Assembly: GCF_003966125.1 (NCBI RefSeq)
Contig: NZ_RXMA01000010.1
Span: 1 to 64,000 of the forward strand
Length of the DNA stretch: 64,000 nucleotides
Direction: 5' to 3'
From: Azospirillum griseum
GTDB taxonomy: Bacteria; Pseudomonadota; Alphaproteobacteria; Azospirillales; Azospirillaceae
Below the pieces are notes generated by a model. That model searched no databases. It worked only from the letters and a program-made list of their open reading frames with translations, and was not told the origin of the DNA. Made by a program: the position numbers and the translations under genes. This document shows, piece by piece, positions 26,091-32,250 of the stretch; positions within the stretch are counted from its first letter, which is position 1; every line of letters starts with the position of its first letter.

Positions 26091-26396
26091 ATGACCACCA
26101 CCGATGCGACCCCGGCCGATGCGACCCCTGCCGACCAGGCCCACGATGACATCCGCGCTGTCCTCGACCTTGCCAACCGGTTCGAGGCCATCGCGGCGGA
26201 CGGGTTCGAGGGACGGCCCTATCGCGCGGCCCTGGCCGCGCTGGCCCAACAGGTGACGGCGCAGCCGGGCATGGCCCCGCGCGTGGCCCACGCCCTGGGC
26301 ATCATGATCAACCTGATCGGCGAGAGCGACCCGGCGGGCCGCTTCGCCGCCAAGATCGCCATCCTGCGCGAAGGGGTGGGGTTGCTGGAGGGGTGA
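26091..26396 (+). CDS. Small helical protein in the moeB-dsrE operon, unknown function
   Basis: A 101-residue protein with an N-terminal Thr/Ala/Asp-rich stretch made of repeated 'DATPAD' units, then a predicted helical domain ('RFEAIAADGFEGRPYRAALA', 'ARVAHALGIMINLIGES'). No Cys, signal peptide or membrane helix. I do not recognise the family. The six-base gap from dsrE indicates co-transcription and probably translational coupling. Confidence 0.7.
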   Translation: MTTTDATPADATPADQAHDDIRAVLDLANRFEAIAADGFEGRPYRAALAALAQQVTAQPGMAPRVAHALGIMINLIGESDPAGRFAAKIAILREGVGLLEG

Positions 26397-26422
26397 TATG
26401 CGCCGGGCGGGGATCGGCCATG

Positions 26423-26449
26423 CGTCACGTTTGCGGTTGCCGGTCCGTC
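26423..26449 (+). promoter_or_regulatory. Predicted ECF41-type promoter of the CMD gene
   Basis: CGTCACG (26423-26429) and CGTC (26446-26449) are separated by exactly 16 bases. From memory, ECF41 sigma factors recognise a TGTCACA-16-CGTC pattern, of which this has 5 of 7 bases in the -35 and a perfect -10. It lies 40 bases upstream of the CMD start, whose downstream neighbour encodes the ECF41-like sigma factor. Confidence 0.55.
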
Positions 26450-26488
26450 TTGTCGGTGATTGCAACGCCAAAAGGATCGGACCCGATC

Positions 26489-26935
26489 ATGGACAGCCGC
26501 TTCACCGTTTTCGCCGACGCCCCCGCCCTTTACAAATCCCTGGTCGCCGTCACCGCCGCGCTCAACGCGTCGGTGCTGCCCGCCGGGTTGAAGCATCTGA
26601 TCGATCTGCGGGTGTCGCAGATCAATGGCTGCGCCTTCTGCATCGCCAAGCACAGCGAGGAAGCGCTGCGCGATGGCGACCGCGCCGAGCGGCTGGCGGC
26701 GCTCCCCCATTGGGCCGAGTCGCCGCTCTTCACCCCGGACGAACGCGCCGCGCTGACCTGGGCGGAGGCCCTCACCCGCAGCGAGGCTCATCGTGTGGAT
26801 GAACTGCACGCCGCGTTGGGTCGCCATTTCAGCGCCGAACAGATTGCTGTCCTGACCGTGGCGGTGGCGGCGATCAACGCCTGGAACCGGGTGGGCATCG
26901 CCCAATTCCGCGAACCGGTCGCGGCAGCGGCCTGA
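26489..26935 (+). CDS. Carboxymuconolactone decarboxylase (AhpD-like) family protein
   Basis: A 148-residue helical protein with the redox motif 'NGCAFCIAKHSEEALRDGD' (C-x-x-C-x-x-x-H) near residue 49, as in AhpD-type alkylhydroperoxidases. The later segment 'EQIAVLTVAVAAINAWNRVG' is typical of the peroxidase-related branch. It is eight bases upstream of an ECF41 sigma-factor gene; CMD proteins are among the classic partners of that group and are taken as its target. The start at 26489 fits the family; the in-frame upstream codons do not. Confidence 0.9.
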   Translation: MDSRFTVFADAPALYKSLVAVTAALNASVLPAGLKHLIDLRVSQINGCAFCIAKHSEEALRDGDRAERLAALPHWAESPLFTPDERAALTWAEALTRSEAHRVDELHAALGRHFSAEQIAVLTVAVAAINAWNRVGIAQFREPVAAAA

Positions 26936-26943
26936 GTCGGCGC

Positions 26944-27855
26944 GTGAGCGGGGCAACGGATCGTCCGGACCACGCCCCGCTCGCCCTGTTCGCGGGCGAG
27001 CGGGGGCGCTTGCGGGCCTTGGCCTACCGGCTGTTGGGATCGGTGGCGGAGGCCGACGACGTGCTGCAAGACGCCTGGCTGCGGTGGAGCGCGGTCGAAG
27101 CGTCGGCGGTCGCCTCCGCCCCGGCGCTGCTGACCACCATCGTCACCCGGCTGGCGTTGGACCGGCTGCGCGCGGCGCGCGCGGTGCGGGAGCGCTATTA
27201 CGGGCTGTGGCTGCCCGAACCCGAGGTGTCGGTGTGGGAGGAGGAGGCCGACGAGGCCGACTCCACCCCCATCGCCCTGATGCTGCTGCTGGAACGGTTG
27301 GGGCCGGATCAGCGCGCGGTGTTTGTGCTGCGCGCGGCCATGGATCTCGATTACGCCGACATCGCCCCGATTCTGGGAAAATCGGTGGAGGCCTGCCGCC
27401 AGATCATGCGGCGGGCGCGCGAGAAAATGCGGGACGTGGACGAGTCCGGGCCGCCGCGCAGCCAGACCGCCGGGCGCAAGCTGGCCGCCGCCTTTGCCGA
27501 GGCCAGCCAACGCCGCGATTACGCGGGCATCGTCGCCCTGCTGGCGGACGAGGCGCAGTGGTTGAGCGACGGCGGCGGCGTGGTGCGGACCGCCATCAAC
27601 CCCCTGCGCGGCCCTGACCGCATCGCCCGCTTCATCCTGGGCGTTCAGCGCAAGCGCAACAAAAGCTATGGCTTCACCCCCGTGCGGGTGAATGGCGGGC
27701 CGGGCCTTCTCGTCACCTTCGGCGGGACGTTTCACGCGGTGTGGGGGATGGAGATCGCCGACGGGCGGATCGCCCGGCTCTATCAGGTGTCGAACCCGCA
27801 CAAGCTCGGGCATGTGGTCCGGCCCGCTGCGGACACGGCCCCGTCAGCGCTGTAG
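26944..27855 (+). CDS. ECF41-type sigma factor with fused SnoaL-like domain
   Basis: A 303-residue sigma factor with a GTG start. Region 2 covers about residues 15-85 ('LRALAYRLLGSVAEADDVLQ'), region 4 about 110-165 ('LGPDQRAVFVLRAAMDLDY'). Between them is the 'WLPEP' linker motif. The C-terminal extension is SnoaL-like and carries the group signatures 'DGGG' ('WLSDGGGVVR') and an NPDKL-like 'NPHKL' near the end. In this group the extension takes the place of an anti-sigma factor and modulates activity. It is coupled to the upstream CMD gene; its 3' end overlaps a convergent gene by 12 bases. Confidence 0.92.
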   Translation: MSGATDRPDHAPLALFAGERGRLRALAYRLLGSVAEADDVLQDAWLRWSAVEASAVASAPALLTTIVTRLALDRLRAARAVRERYYGLWLPEPEVSVWEEEADEADSTPIALMLLLERLGPDQRAVFVLRAAMDLDYADIAPILGKSVEACRQIMRRAREKMRDVDESGPPRSQTAGRKLAAAFAEASQRRDYAGIVALLADEAQWLSDGGGVVRTAINPLRGPDRIARFILGVQRKRNKSYGFTPVRVNGGPGLLVTFGGTFHAVWGMEIADGRIARLYQVSNPHKLGHVVRPAADTAPSAL

Positions 27856-28284
27856 CGACTCCAGCCAACGGTCGAGCTGGTCGAGGTTGACCGGGCGGTG
27901 CAGGACGGGAAAGGGTTCGTCCCCCGCCGCGCCGACCGTTTCCCCGCCGACACCCTCCGGGCTGGCGGTGACAAGGATGCGGGTGTGGGGGTAGAGCATC
28001 GCCGCGAGCGCGGCGGTGCGCTCGCCGCTGCCGTCCGCGCCGTGGCGTTGCAGCAGGGCGACGCTGGGGGCCTCCGACCCGATCAGGGTCAGGGCGTTCA
28101 TGCCGTCGCTGGTCGCCGACACGCGGAAACCGCGCGCGGTCAGATGCTGGATCAGGGTGGCCCGCTGCTGGGGATCGTCATCGGCCACCAGCGCGCGCCG
28201 ACCGCCGGGTTCGGGCGTTTGGATGTCGGCGTCAATGCTGAACACCGCCGTCTCCTTGTCGCGATCGGGGCGAGGATCGTTCAT
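27844..28284 (-). CDS. Degenerate response-regulator receiver protein
   Basis: A 146-residue stand-alone protein with CheY-like layout. The acidic pocket 'ALVADDDPQQRATLIQHL' is present near residue 32, but the position expected for the phosphorylated Asp reads 'VALLQRHGADG', so Gln replaces it. The conserved Lys before Pro near the end is Arg ('VLHRPVNLDQL'). The switch Thr/Ser in 'RILVTASPEG' is kept. It is probably not phosphorylated and may act as a binding or adaptor domain. It overlaps the end of the sigma-factor gene tail to tail. Confidence 0.75.
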   Translation of the reverse strand: MNDPRPDRDKETAVFSIDADIQTPEPGGRRALVADDDPQQRATLIQHLTARGFRVSATSDGMNALTLIGSEAPSVALLQRHGADGSGERTAALAAMLYPHTRILVTASPEGVGGETVGAAGDEPFPVLHRPVNLDQLDRWLESLQR

Positions 28285-28309
28285 CAGGGTTTGACGATAG
28301 ACAGATGCG

Positions 28310-28999
28310 CTAAGGTTGTAAACCCGGCGTGGGTTGGGGTTTTCCCCGCTTGATCGTCACCACCTCACCGCGCTGCATCAGGGCCAGCATCGGCAGGTCG
28401 CTGGGGCGGTTGCCATAGCCCCAGGTGGTTCCGATCGGGGCGTGCTCCTGCATCCAGGCGCGCACCCGGTCGGCCTTGTCCCGCCGCACGCAATTGCCGG
28501 TGCTGAGCCGCCCGGTCAAACGGTCGTCCACCACCTCCATGCCGGTGGCCAGCAGATCATCCACGCCCAGGCCGCGCAGCAGGGCGGGCATGTACAGGTC
28601 CAGCGCCCCGGTGGCGACGACCACGCGGCGGCCGTGACGTTGGTGGGTCTTCAGGATCTCCAGAAGCGGCGCGTGCCAGCGGACCCGCCGGACCATCCGT
28701 TCGGCGGCGGCGGCGGCGTCGGCCAGCGGCAGGCCGCGCAGGGTGCGCTTCAGATAGACCGCCTTGACCGATCCGGGAAAATCCACCCCCGGCCCCTTTC
28801 CCCGCACATGGCGGTGCAGGCAGGAGCGGATGGCGTCGGCCAGGGCCAGGGCGGCGCGGCGCTGCCCGATCACCTCACCCACGAACATCGGCAGGCTGTC
28901 GCCGTGGATCAGCGTGCCGTCGAAATCGAAAAACGCCACGCCCGGGGCATCATGGTCGATGCCGGGCGGCGGCGGGGTGGGGAGAGCCGTGGTCTGCAT
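28310..28999 (-). CDS. HAD-IB family phosphatase (PSPase-like)
   Basis: A 229-residue hydrolase. HAD motif I is 'AFFDFDGTLIHGDSLPMF' near residue 22 with the nucleophile Asp and acid/base Asp. Motif II is the Thr of 'RVVVATGALDLYMPALL', motif III the Lys in 'VRRDKADRVRAWM', and motif IV 'GYGNRPSDLPML' supplies Asp. It matches the HAD-IB branch, related to SerB and to lysophosphatidate or membrane-lipid phosphatases. The substrate is unknown. The ATG at 28999 is preferred over 29035, judged by the start of recognisable sequence. Confidence 0.85.
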   Translation of the reverse strand: MQTTALPTPPPPGIDHDAPGVAFFDFDGTLIHGDSLPMFVGEVIGQRRAALALADAIRSCLHRHVRGKGPGVDFPGSVKAVYLKRTLRGLPLADAAAAAERMVRRVRWHAPLLEILKTHQRHGRRVVVATGALDLYMPALLRGLGVDDLLATGMEVVDDRLTGRLSTGNCVRRDKADRVRAWMQEHAPIGTTWGYGNRPSDLPMLALMQRGEVVTIKRGKPQPTPGLQP

Positions 29000-29100
29000 G
29001 GCCGGGTTATCACGCCGGGTGGCGGAAAAGGGCAAGCGGATTCCCGCAGGATCAGGGGCGATCCGTGATGACCAGGAGGCCGGACGATGGGGAGAGGCGC

Positions 29101-29535
29101 TCAGGCCCCGTCGCCGGAGTCGCTGCGCCGGTTGCGCGGCACGCCGTACAGCTCCAGCCGGTGGCCGATCAGGTCATAGCCCAGCTCGCGGGCGATGGCC
29201 TCCTTCAGCCGTTCCATCTCCTCGCTGGTGAACTCGATCACCTCACCGGAATTCACATCGATCAGGTGATGGTGATGGTCGGTGCGGGTGCCTTCGTAGC
29301 GGGCGCGGCCATCGCCGAAATCCAGCCGGTCGATGACGTGCGCCTCTTCCAGCAGCCGCATGGTGCGGTAGACGGTGGCGATGGAAATCCGGTGGTCGAT
29401 GGCGGCGGCGCGGCGGTGCACCTCTTCCACGTCGGGGTGATCGGTGGCGTCCGACAGCACGCGCGAGATCACGCGCCGCTGGTCGGTCATCTTCAACCCC
29501 TTCTGGACGCACAGATCTTCAATGCGCGACGTCAT
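29101..29535 (-). CDS. fur: Fur/Mur family metal-responsive regulator
   Basis: A 144-residue metalloregulator. The winged helix includes 'GLKMTDQRRVISRVLSDATD' and 'RISIATVYRTMRLLEE'. The metal-binding hinge is 'DHHHHLIDVNSGEVIEF', where the C-x-x-C structural zinc motif of enterobacterial Fur is absent. The sequence closely matches the alphaproteobacterial Fur/Mur type ('SRIEDLCVQKG', 'HRLELYGVP'), which often responds to manganese and leaves iron control to Irr or RirA. The ATG at 29535 follows GGGGAG. It is divergent from the histidine kinase gene. Confidence 0.9.
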   Translation of the reverse strand: MTSRIEDLCVQKGLKMTDQRRVISRVLSDATDHPDVEEVHRRAAAIDHRISIATVYRTMRLLEEAHVIDRLDFGDGRARYEGTRTDHHHHLIDVNSGEVIEFTSEEMERLKEAIARELGYDLIGHRLELYGVPRNRRSDSGDGA

Positions 29536-29821
29536 GACGCTCCCCTGCGATGGCGTGACGGATGGGAGCCTGTCCCCCGCCTCCCGGCAAATACCCGACC
29601 ATCATACTGTGTTTCAAGCCGATTCTCAAACCGTCACGCGGGCCGTTACGCGGGCCACCGCCGTGGCGGTCGGGGGGAAAGGATGGCACGCGCATGGCCG
29701 CTTTGACATCGGGATTGAAACCAATTGCTCATAAACCACTGTTACCGTTTTCCTAACGCTTAAGCGGGCCGGATCGCCCCCGGCTGGCGTTGGCGGCGGT
29801 GTTTGGGAGGCTCAAGCCATC

Positions 29822-31021
29822 GTGACGTCCCCTCCAGTGAACGGTTCGGCCCCGTCCTTGGGCGATGGAGAGGCGGTCTACACCGCCGCCGGGTTGGCCG
29901 TGCCCGTGGCCCCGCTGGCGGCGGACGGGCTGTGCGGGGACGCGCGCGACCGTTTCGCCCGCAAAGCCGATCTGTGGGCGCTGGCGGTGGTCGGGCGCGA
30001 CGGTTGTCCGGTCGGGCTGGTGGAGCGTCACGCCCTGCTTTCCGCCTGTGCAACCACTCCCGACTGCGACCAGCGCCCCATCACCGAGGCGATGGATCCG
30101 GCCCCGCTGCTGGTCGAAGCCGCCTTGCCGTTGGGGGAGGTCGGGCGGCGGTTGGCCCGTTTCCGCCCCGCCCCCGGGCATGGCAGCTTCATCGTGGTGG
30201 AGGCCGGTCTTTACCGGGGCTTGGCGACGGTGGCCGATCTGATGCTGCTGTCTGCCGAACAGTCCGACCTGCGCGCCCGCCAGTTGGAGGCGGCCCGGCG
30301 GCAGGCCGATCAGGCCAACCGCGCCAAGACGGCCTTTCTGGCCAACATGAGCCATGAGATCCGCACGCCGCTCAACGCCATGATGGGCTTTGCCGAAATC
30401 CTGGAACAGGAGGTTCTCGGCCCCCACACCATCCCGCTCTACGCCGAATACGCCCGCGACATCGCCGACAGCGGGCGGCACCTGATGGATCTGATCAACG
30501 ATCTGTTGGACCTGTCGAAGGCGGAGGCGGTGCGGCTGGAGCTGTCTGAAACGCGGATCGATGTGCCGCGCGTGGCGGCCAGCGGCGCGCGGCTGCTGTC
30601 GGAACGGGCGTCGCGCAGCGGCGTGCGCATCGTCAGCACCGTGCCGACCGATTTGCCGCCCCTGCGCGCCGACGAACGCAAGCTGCGTCAGATGCTGCTG
30701 AATCTGCTGTCGAACGCGGTGAAGTTCACCCCGCGCGACGGGGTGGTGACGGTGGGTGCCCGCATCGCCAACACCGGTGCCCTGTGGCTGTCGGTGCACG
30801 ACACCGGCATCGGCATGTCGGGATCGGAGCTGGCGCGGGCGATGGAGCCATGGGGGCAGATCGACAGCGCGCTGGGCCGTGGCCATGTCGGCACCGGTCT
30901 GGGGCTGCCCCTGACCAAATGCCTGATCGAACTGCACGGCGGGCGGCTGGACGTGGTCAGCACGCCCGAACGTGGCACGACGATGTCGCTGATCTTCCCC
31001 GCCGCGCGGGTGGAACGCTAA
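29822..31021 (+). CDS. Orphan histidine kinase with N-terminal CBS-like region
   Basis: A 399-residue soluble kinase with a GTG start. Residues about 45-140 read as a CBS-pair-like module ('GCPVGLVERHALL', 'ITEAMDPAPLLVEAALPL', 'YRGLATVADLMLLS') joined by a coiled coil ('QLEAARRQADQANRAK'). The HisKA domain has the phosphorylated His in 'FLANMSHEIRTPLNAMMGF'. The ATPase domain has the N box 'LLNLLSNAVKFTPRDG', G1 'DTGIGM' and G2 'GTGLGLPLTKCLIELHGG'. There is no membrane helix, and no response-regulator gene is adjacent. It is the last high-GC gene before the AT-rich island. Confidence 0.9.
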   Translation: MTSPPVNGSAPSLGDGEAVYTAAGLAVPVAPLAADGLCGDARDRFARKADLWALAVVGRDGCPVGLVERHALLSACATTPDCDQRPITEAMDPAPLLVEAALPLGEVGRRLARFRPAPGHGSFIVVEAGLYRGLATVADLMLLSAEQSDLRARQLEAARRQADQANRAKTAFLANMSHEIRTPLNAMMGFAEILEQEVLGPHTIPLYAEYARDIADSGRHLMDLINDLLDLSKAEAVRLELSETRIDVPRVAASGARLLSERASRSGVRIVSTVPTDLPPLRADERKLRQMLLNLLSNAVKFTPRDGVVTVGARIANTGALWLSVHDTGIGMSGSELARAMEPWGQIDSALGRGHVGTGLGLPLTKCLIELHGGRLDVVSTPERGTTMSLIFPAARVER

Positions 31022-31032
31022 ATAAGGTTCAG

Positions 31033-31575
31033 TTACTCTTCACAGCCCATTGGGCCACCATAGGCTTTGATAAAGGATGTCATCATCCAACAAGCCCATT
31101 CATCTGTCATGAAGCTGTTCTCATGCATGCAAATTTGGAAATCACGCTCTAGATTTCCAGTTTGACTTGTGTCTTTGACGCCTGCAAAAGCGCAAATTAG
31201 CTTAAAAGTAAAGTCAATAAACATTTTCTCCATGAAATCATCTGATAAATCAGCAGATTTTTGGCTAAATAAAGCAGCCCAATTGTGTTCTGTGCACGTT
31301 TTCAGAAGTAGAGCGCATATCTTCTCTTGGTTTATTCTCTGATCTTTTTTGTATGCGTTCCTTACTTTAAACAAGGAAACATTGTAAAAATATGCCTTAA
31401 CAAGATTGCTTGCGCCATCTTCTTTAACGCACACAGCATCGGATAGATTGTGATCACGCAGAGCAATGCGATTGCATGTCTTAACACTAATCTCCGCAGT
31501 TTTTTGAACAACATCGATACGGTTTAATTTCTTGAAATCGGAGGGTTGAAAATCATCAACGGAATACAATGGCAT
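31033..31575 (-). CDS. Cys-rich protein of unknown function in AT-rich island
   Basis: A 180-residue protein with AT-rich codons unlike its neighbours, marking acquired DNA. It has no recognised family, signal peptide or membrane helix. It contains at least eight Cys scattered through the chain ('TCNRIAL', 'VCVKED', 'KICALLLKTCTEHNW', 'FQICMHEN', 'EWACWMM', 'MGCEE') and several aromatic residues near the C-terminus. The ATG at 31575 is chosen; a TTG at 31596 lies at the edge of a hairpin and is less likely. It is second in a unit behind a 59-residue gene, separated by a terminator-like hairpin, so it is probably expressed by read-through. Confidence 0.6.
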   Translation of the reverse strand: MPLYSVDDFQPSDFKKLNRIDVVQKTAEISVKTCNRIALRDHNLSDAVCVKEDGASNLVKAYFYNVSLFKVRNAYKKDQRINQEKICALLLKTCTEHNWAALFSQKSADLSDDFMEKMFIDFTFKLICAFAGVKDTSQTGNLERDFQICMHENSFMTDEWACWMMTSFIKAYGGPMGCEE

Positions 31576-31596
31576 GATACCGCATTCTAATTGCAA

Positions 31597-31624
31597 AAAT
31601 GGCAGCTCTAGTGAGCTGCCATTT
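31597..31624 (-). terminator. Terminator or attenuator between the two AT-rich-island genes
   Basis: A perfect 12-bp stem (31597-31608 with 31613-31624) and a 4-base loop. Read leftward it is followed by a run of five T (ATTTTTG), the form of an intrinsic terminator. It lies 35 bases past the 59-residue gene and 22 bases before the ATG of the 180-residue gene. Confidence 0.75.
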
Positions 31625-31658
31625 CAATTGATTCTGTTTATCAACAAGAAAAACAGGT

Positions 31659-31838
31659 CTACTTCGTTATGGCATCATAACGACGAATGCCATCCGCAAT
31701 AAGCTTTTCTTCGTTTTCGATCAGGAAGCGCAGAACCTTGCCATCATCATGCTCCGGTGATGAGTTTGTCATCTTCAGATCGTCAAGCGTACGTTCACGG
31801 CTTGGAGCAGACTCTAGTGTGGTTGAAGGAACCGTCAT
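31659..31838 (-). CDS. 59-residue protein of unknown function in AT-rich island
   Basis: A short frame from an ATG at 31838 to a TAG at 31659. The N-terminal third is Ser/Thr-rich ('TVPSTTLESAPSRERT'), the middle acidic ('SSPEHDDGKV'), and the C-terminal part is a charged helix ('LRFLIENEEKLIADGIRRYD'). The frame fits the transcription unit: a predicted promoter about 80 bases upstream and a terminator 35 bases downstream. The ribosome-binding site is weak. It could be an antitoxin, a small regulator or a peptide precursor, but no motif decides this. Confidence 0.55.
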   Translation of the reverse strand: MTVPSTTLESAPSRERTLDDLKMTNSSPEHDDGKVLRFLIENEEKLIADGIRRYDAITK

Positions 31839-31918
31839 GGCATTTGACCGAAGTTAAACCTTTTCCAGGTGATAGATTGAATCCTCCCCCATAGAGGCCA
31901 ACTCACCTTACTTTAAAA

Positions 31919-31949
31919 ATTATATAGACCTATTCCTGCTGCCTTTCAA
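31919..31949 (-). promoter_or_regulatory. Predicted sigma-70-type promoter of the AT-rich cassette
   Basis: Read leftward: TTGAAA (31949-31944), 17 bases, TATATA (31926-31921), with an overlapping TATAAT at 31924-31919. It is one of the closest matches to the sigma-70 consensus in the window and lies about 80 bases upstream of the 31838 start. Confidence 0.55.
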
Positions 31950-32025
31950 TCAGGATAAATCAAAAACAAAGGTGAAAAAATCCTATATAAATACAATTGG
32001 ATGATTTCGGTTAATCCGTTGATTT

Positions 32026-32123
32026 GGCTTAGAGCGTCGCGCCAAAAAAGTGGCGCAACACGGCGCTCTAAGCCTTGATTTATCGAGAAAATTCACGCGT
32101 TGAATCGATTCTGATTTAACGCG
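32026..32123. repeat. Composite palindromic (REP/RIME-like) element
   Basis: Two hairpins in tandem. The first is GGCTTAGAGCG (32026-32036) with CGCTCTAAGCC (32064-32074), enclosing an inner stem GCGCCA/TGGCGC. The second is CGCGTTGAATC (32096-32106) with GATTTAACGCG (32113-32123), one mismatch. Such CGCTCTAA-containing palindromes resemble dispersed repeats of alphaproteobacterial genomes; copy number cannot be seen in this window. Confidence 0.6.
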
Positions 32124-32190
32124 ATCTGCCCCCAAATGCATACATAGGAAGTCATTGAGAAATATCAGATATAGGAAGTTGAAAAACAAG

Positions 32191-32212
32191 CAAGGCGGTC
32201 TCCCGCCTTGCT
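32191..32212 (-). terminator. Intrinsic terminator of htpG
   Basis: GCAAGGCGG (32191-32199), 4-base loop, CCGCCTTGC (32204-32212); leftward it is followed by TTGTTTTT. It lies 39 bases past the htpG stop. Confidence 0.8.
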
Positions 32213-32250
32213 GAATTCTCTCTTGATCAATGCCTCTTGTGGTCAGCCCC

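Larger units (their letters stand above)
31839..32250. other. AT-rich intergenic region with promoter, repeat and terminator
   Basis: About 410 bases without a convincing long gene. From left to right it holds the leader and promoter of the 59-residue gene (31839-31949), a composite palindromic repeat (32026-32123) and the htpG terminator (32191-32212). A 12-codon frame in the leader (near 31850-31890, leftward) is too short to judge. The leftward ORF over 31983-32363 is open only by chance and runs into htpG. Confidence 0.6.

Noticed and set aside
27844-31021. The receiver protein and the histidine kinase as a two-component pair
   Set aside because: The receiver lacks the phospho-acceptor Asp, and two unrelated genes on the opposite strand lie between them.
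31022-32250. Prophage or integrative element
   Set aside because: No integrase, transposase, tRNA junction or flanking direct repeat was seen; only the composition is foreign-looking.
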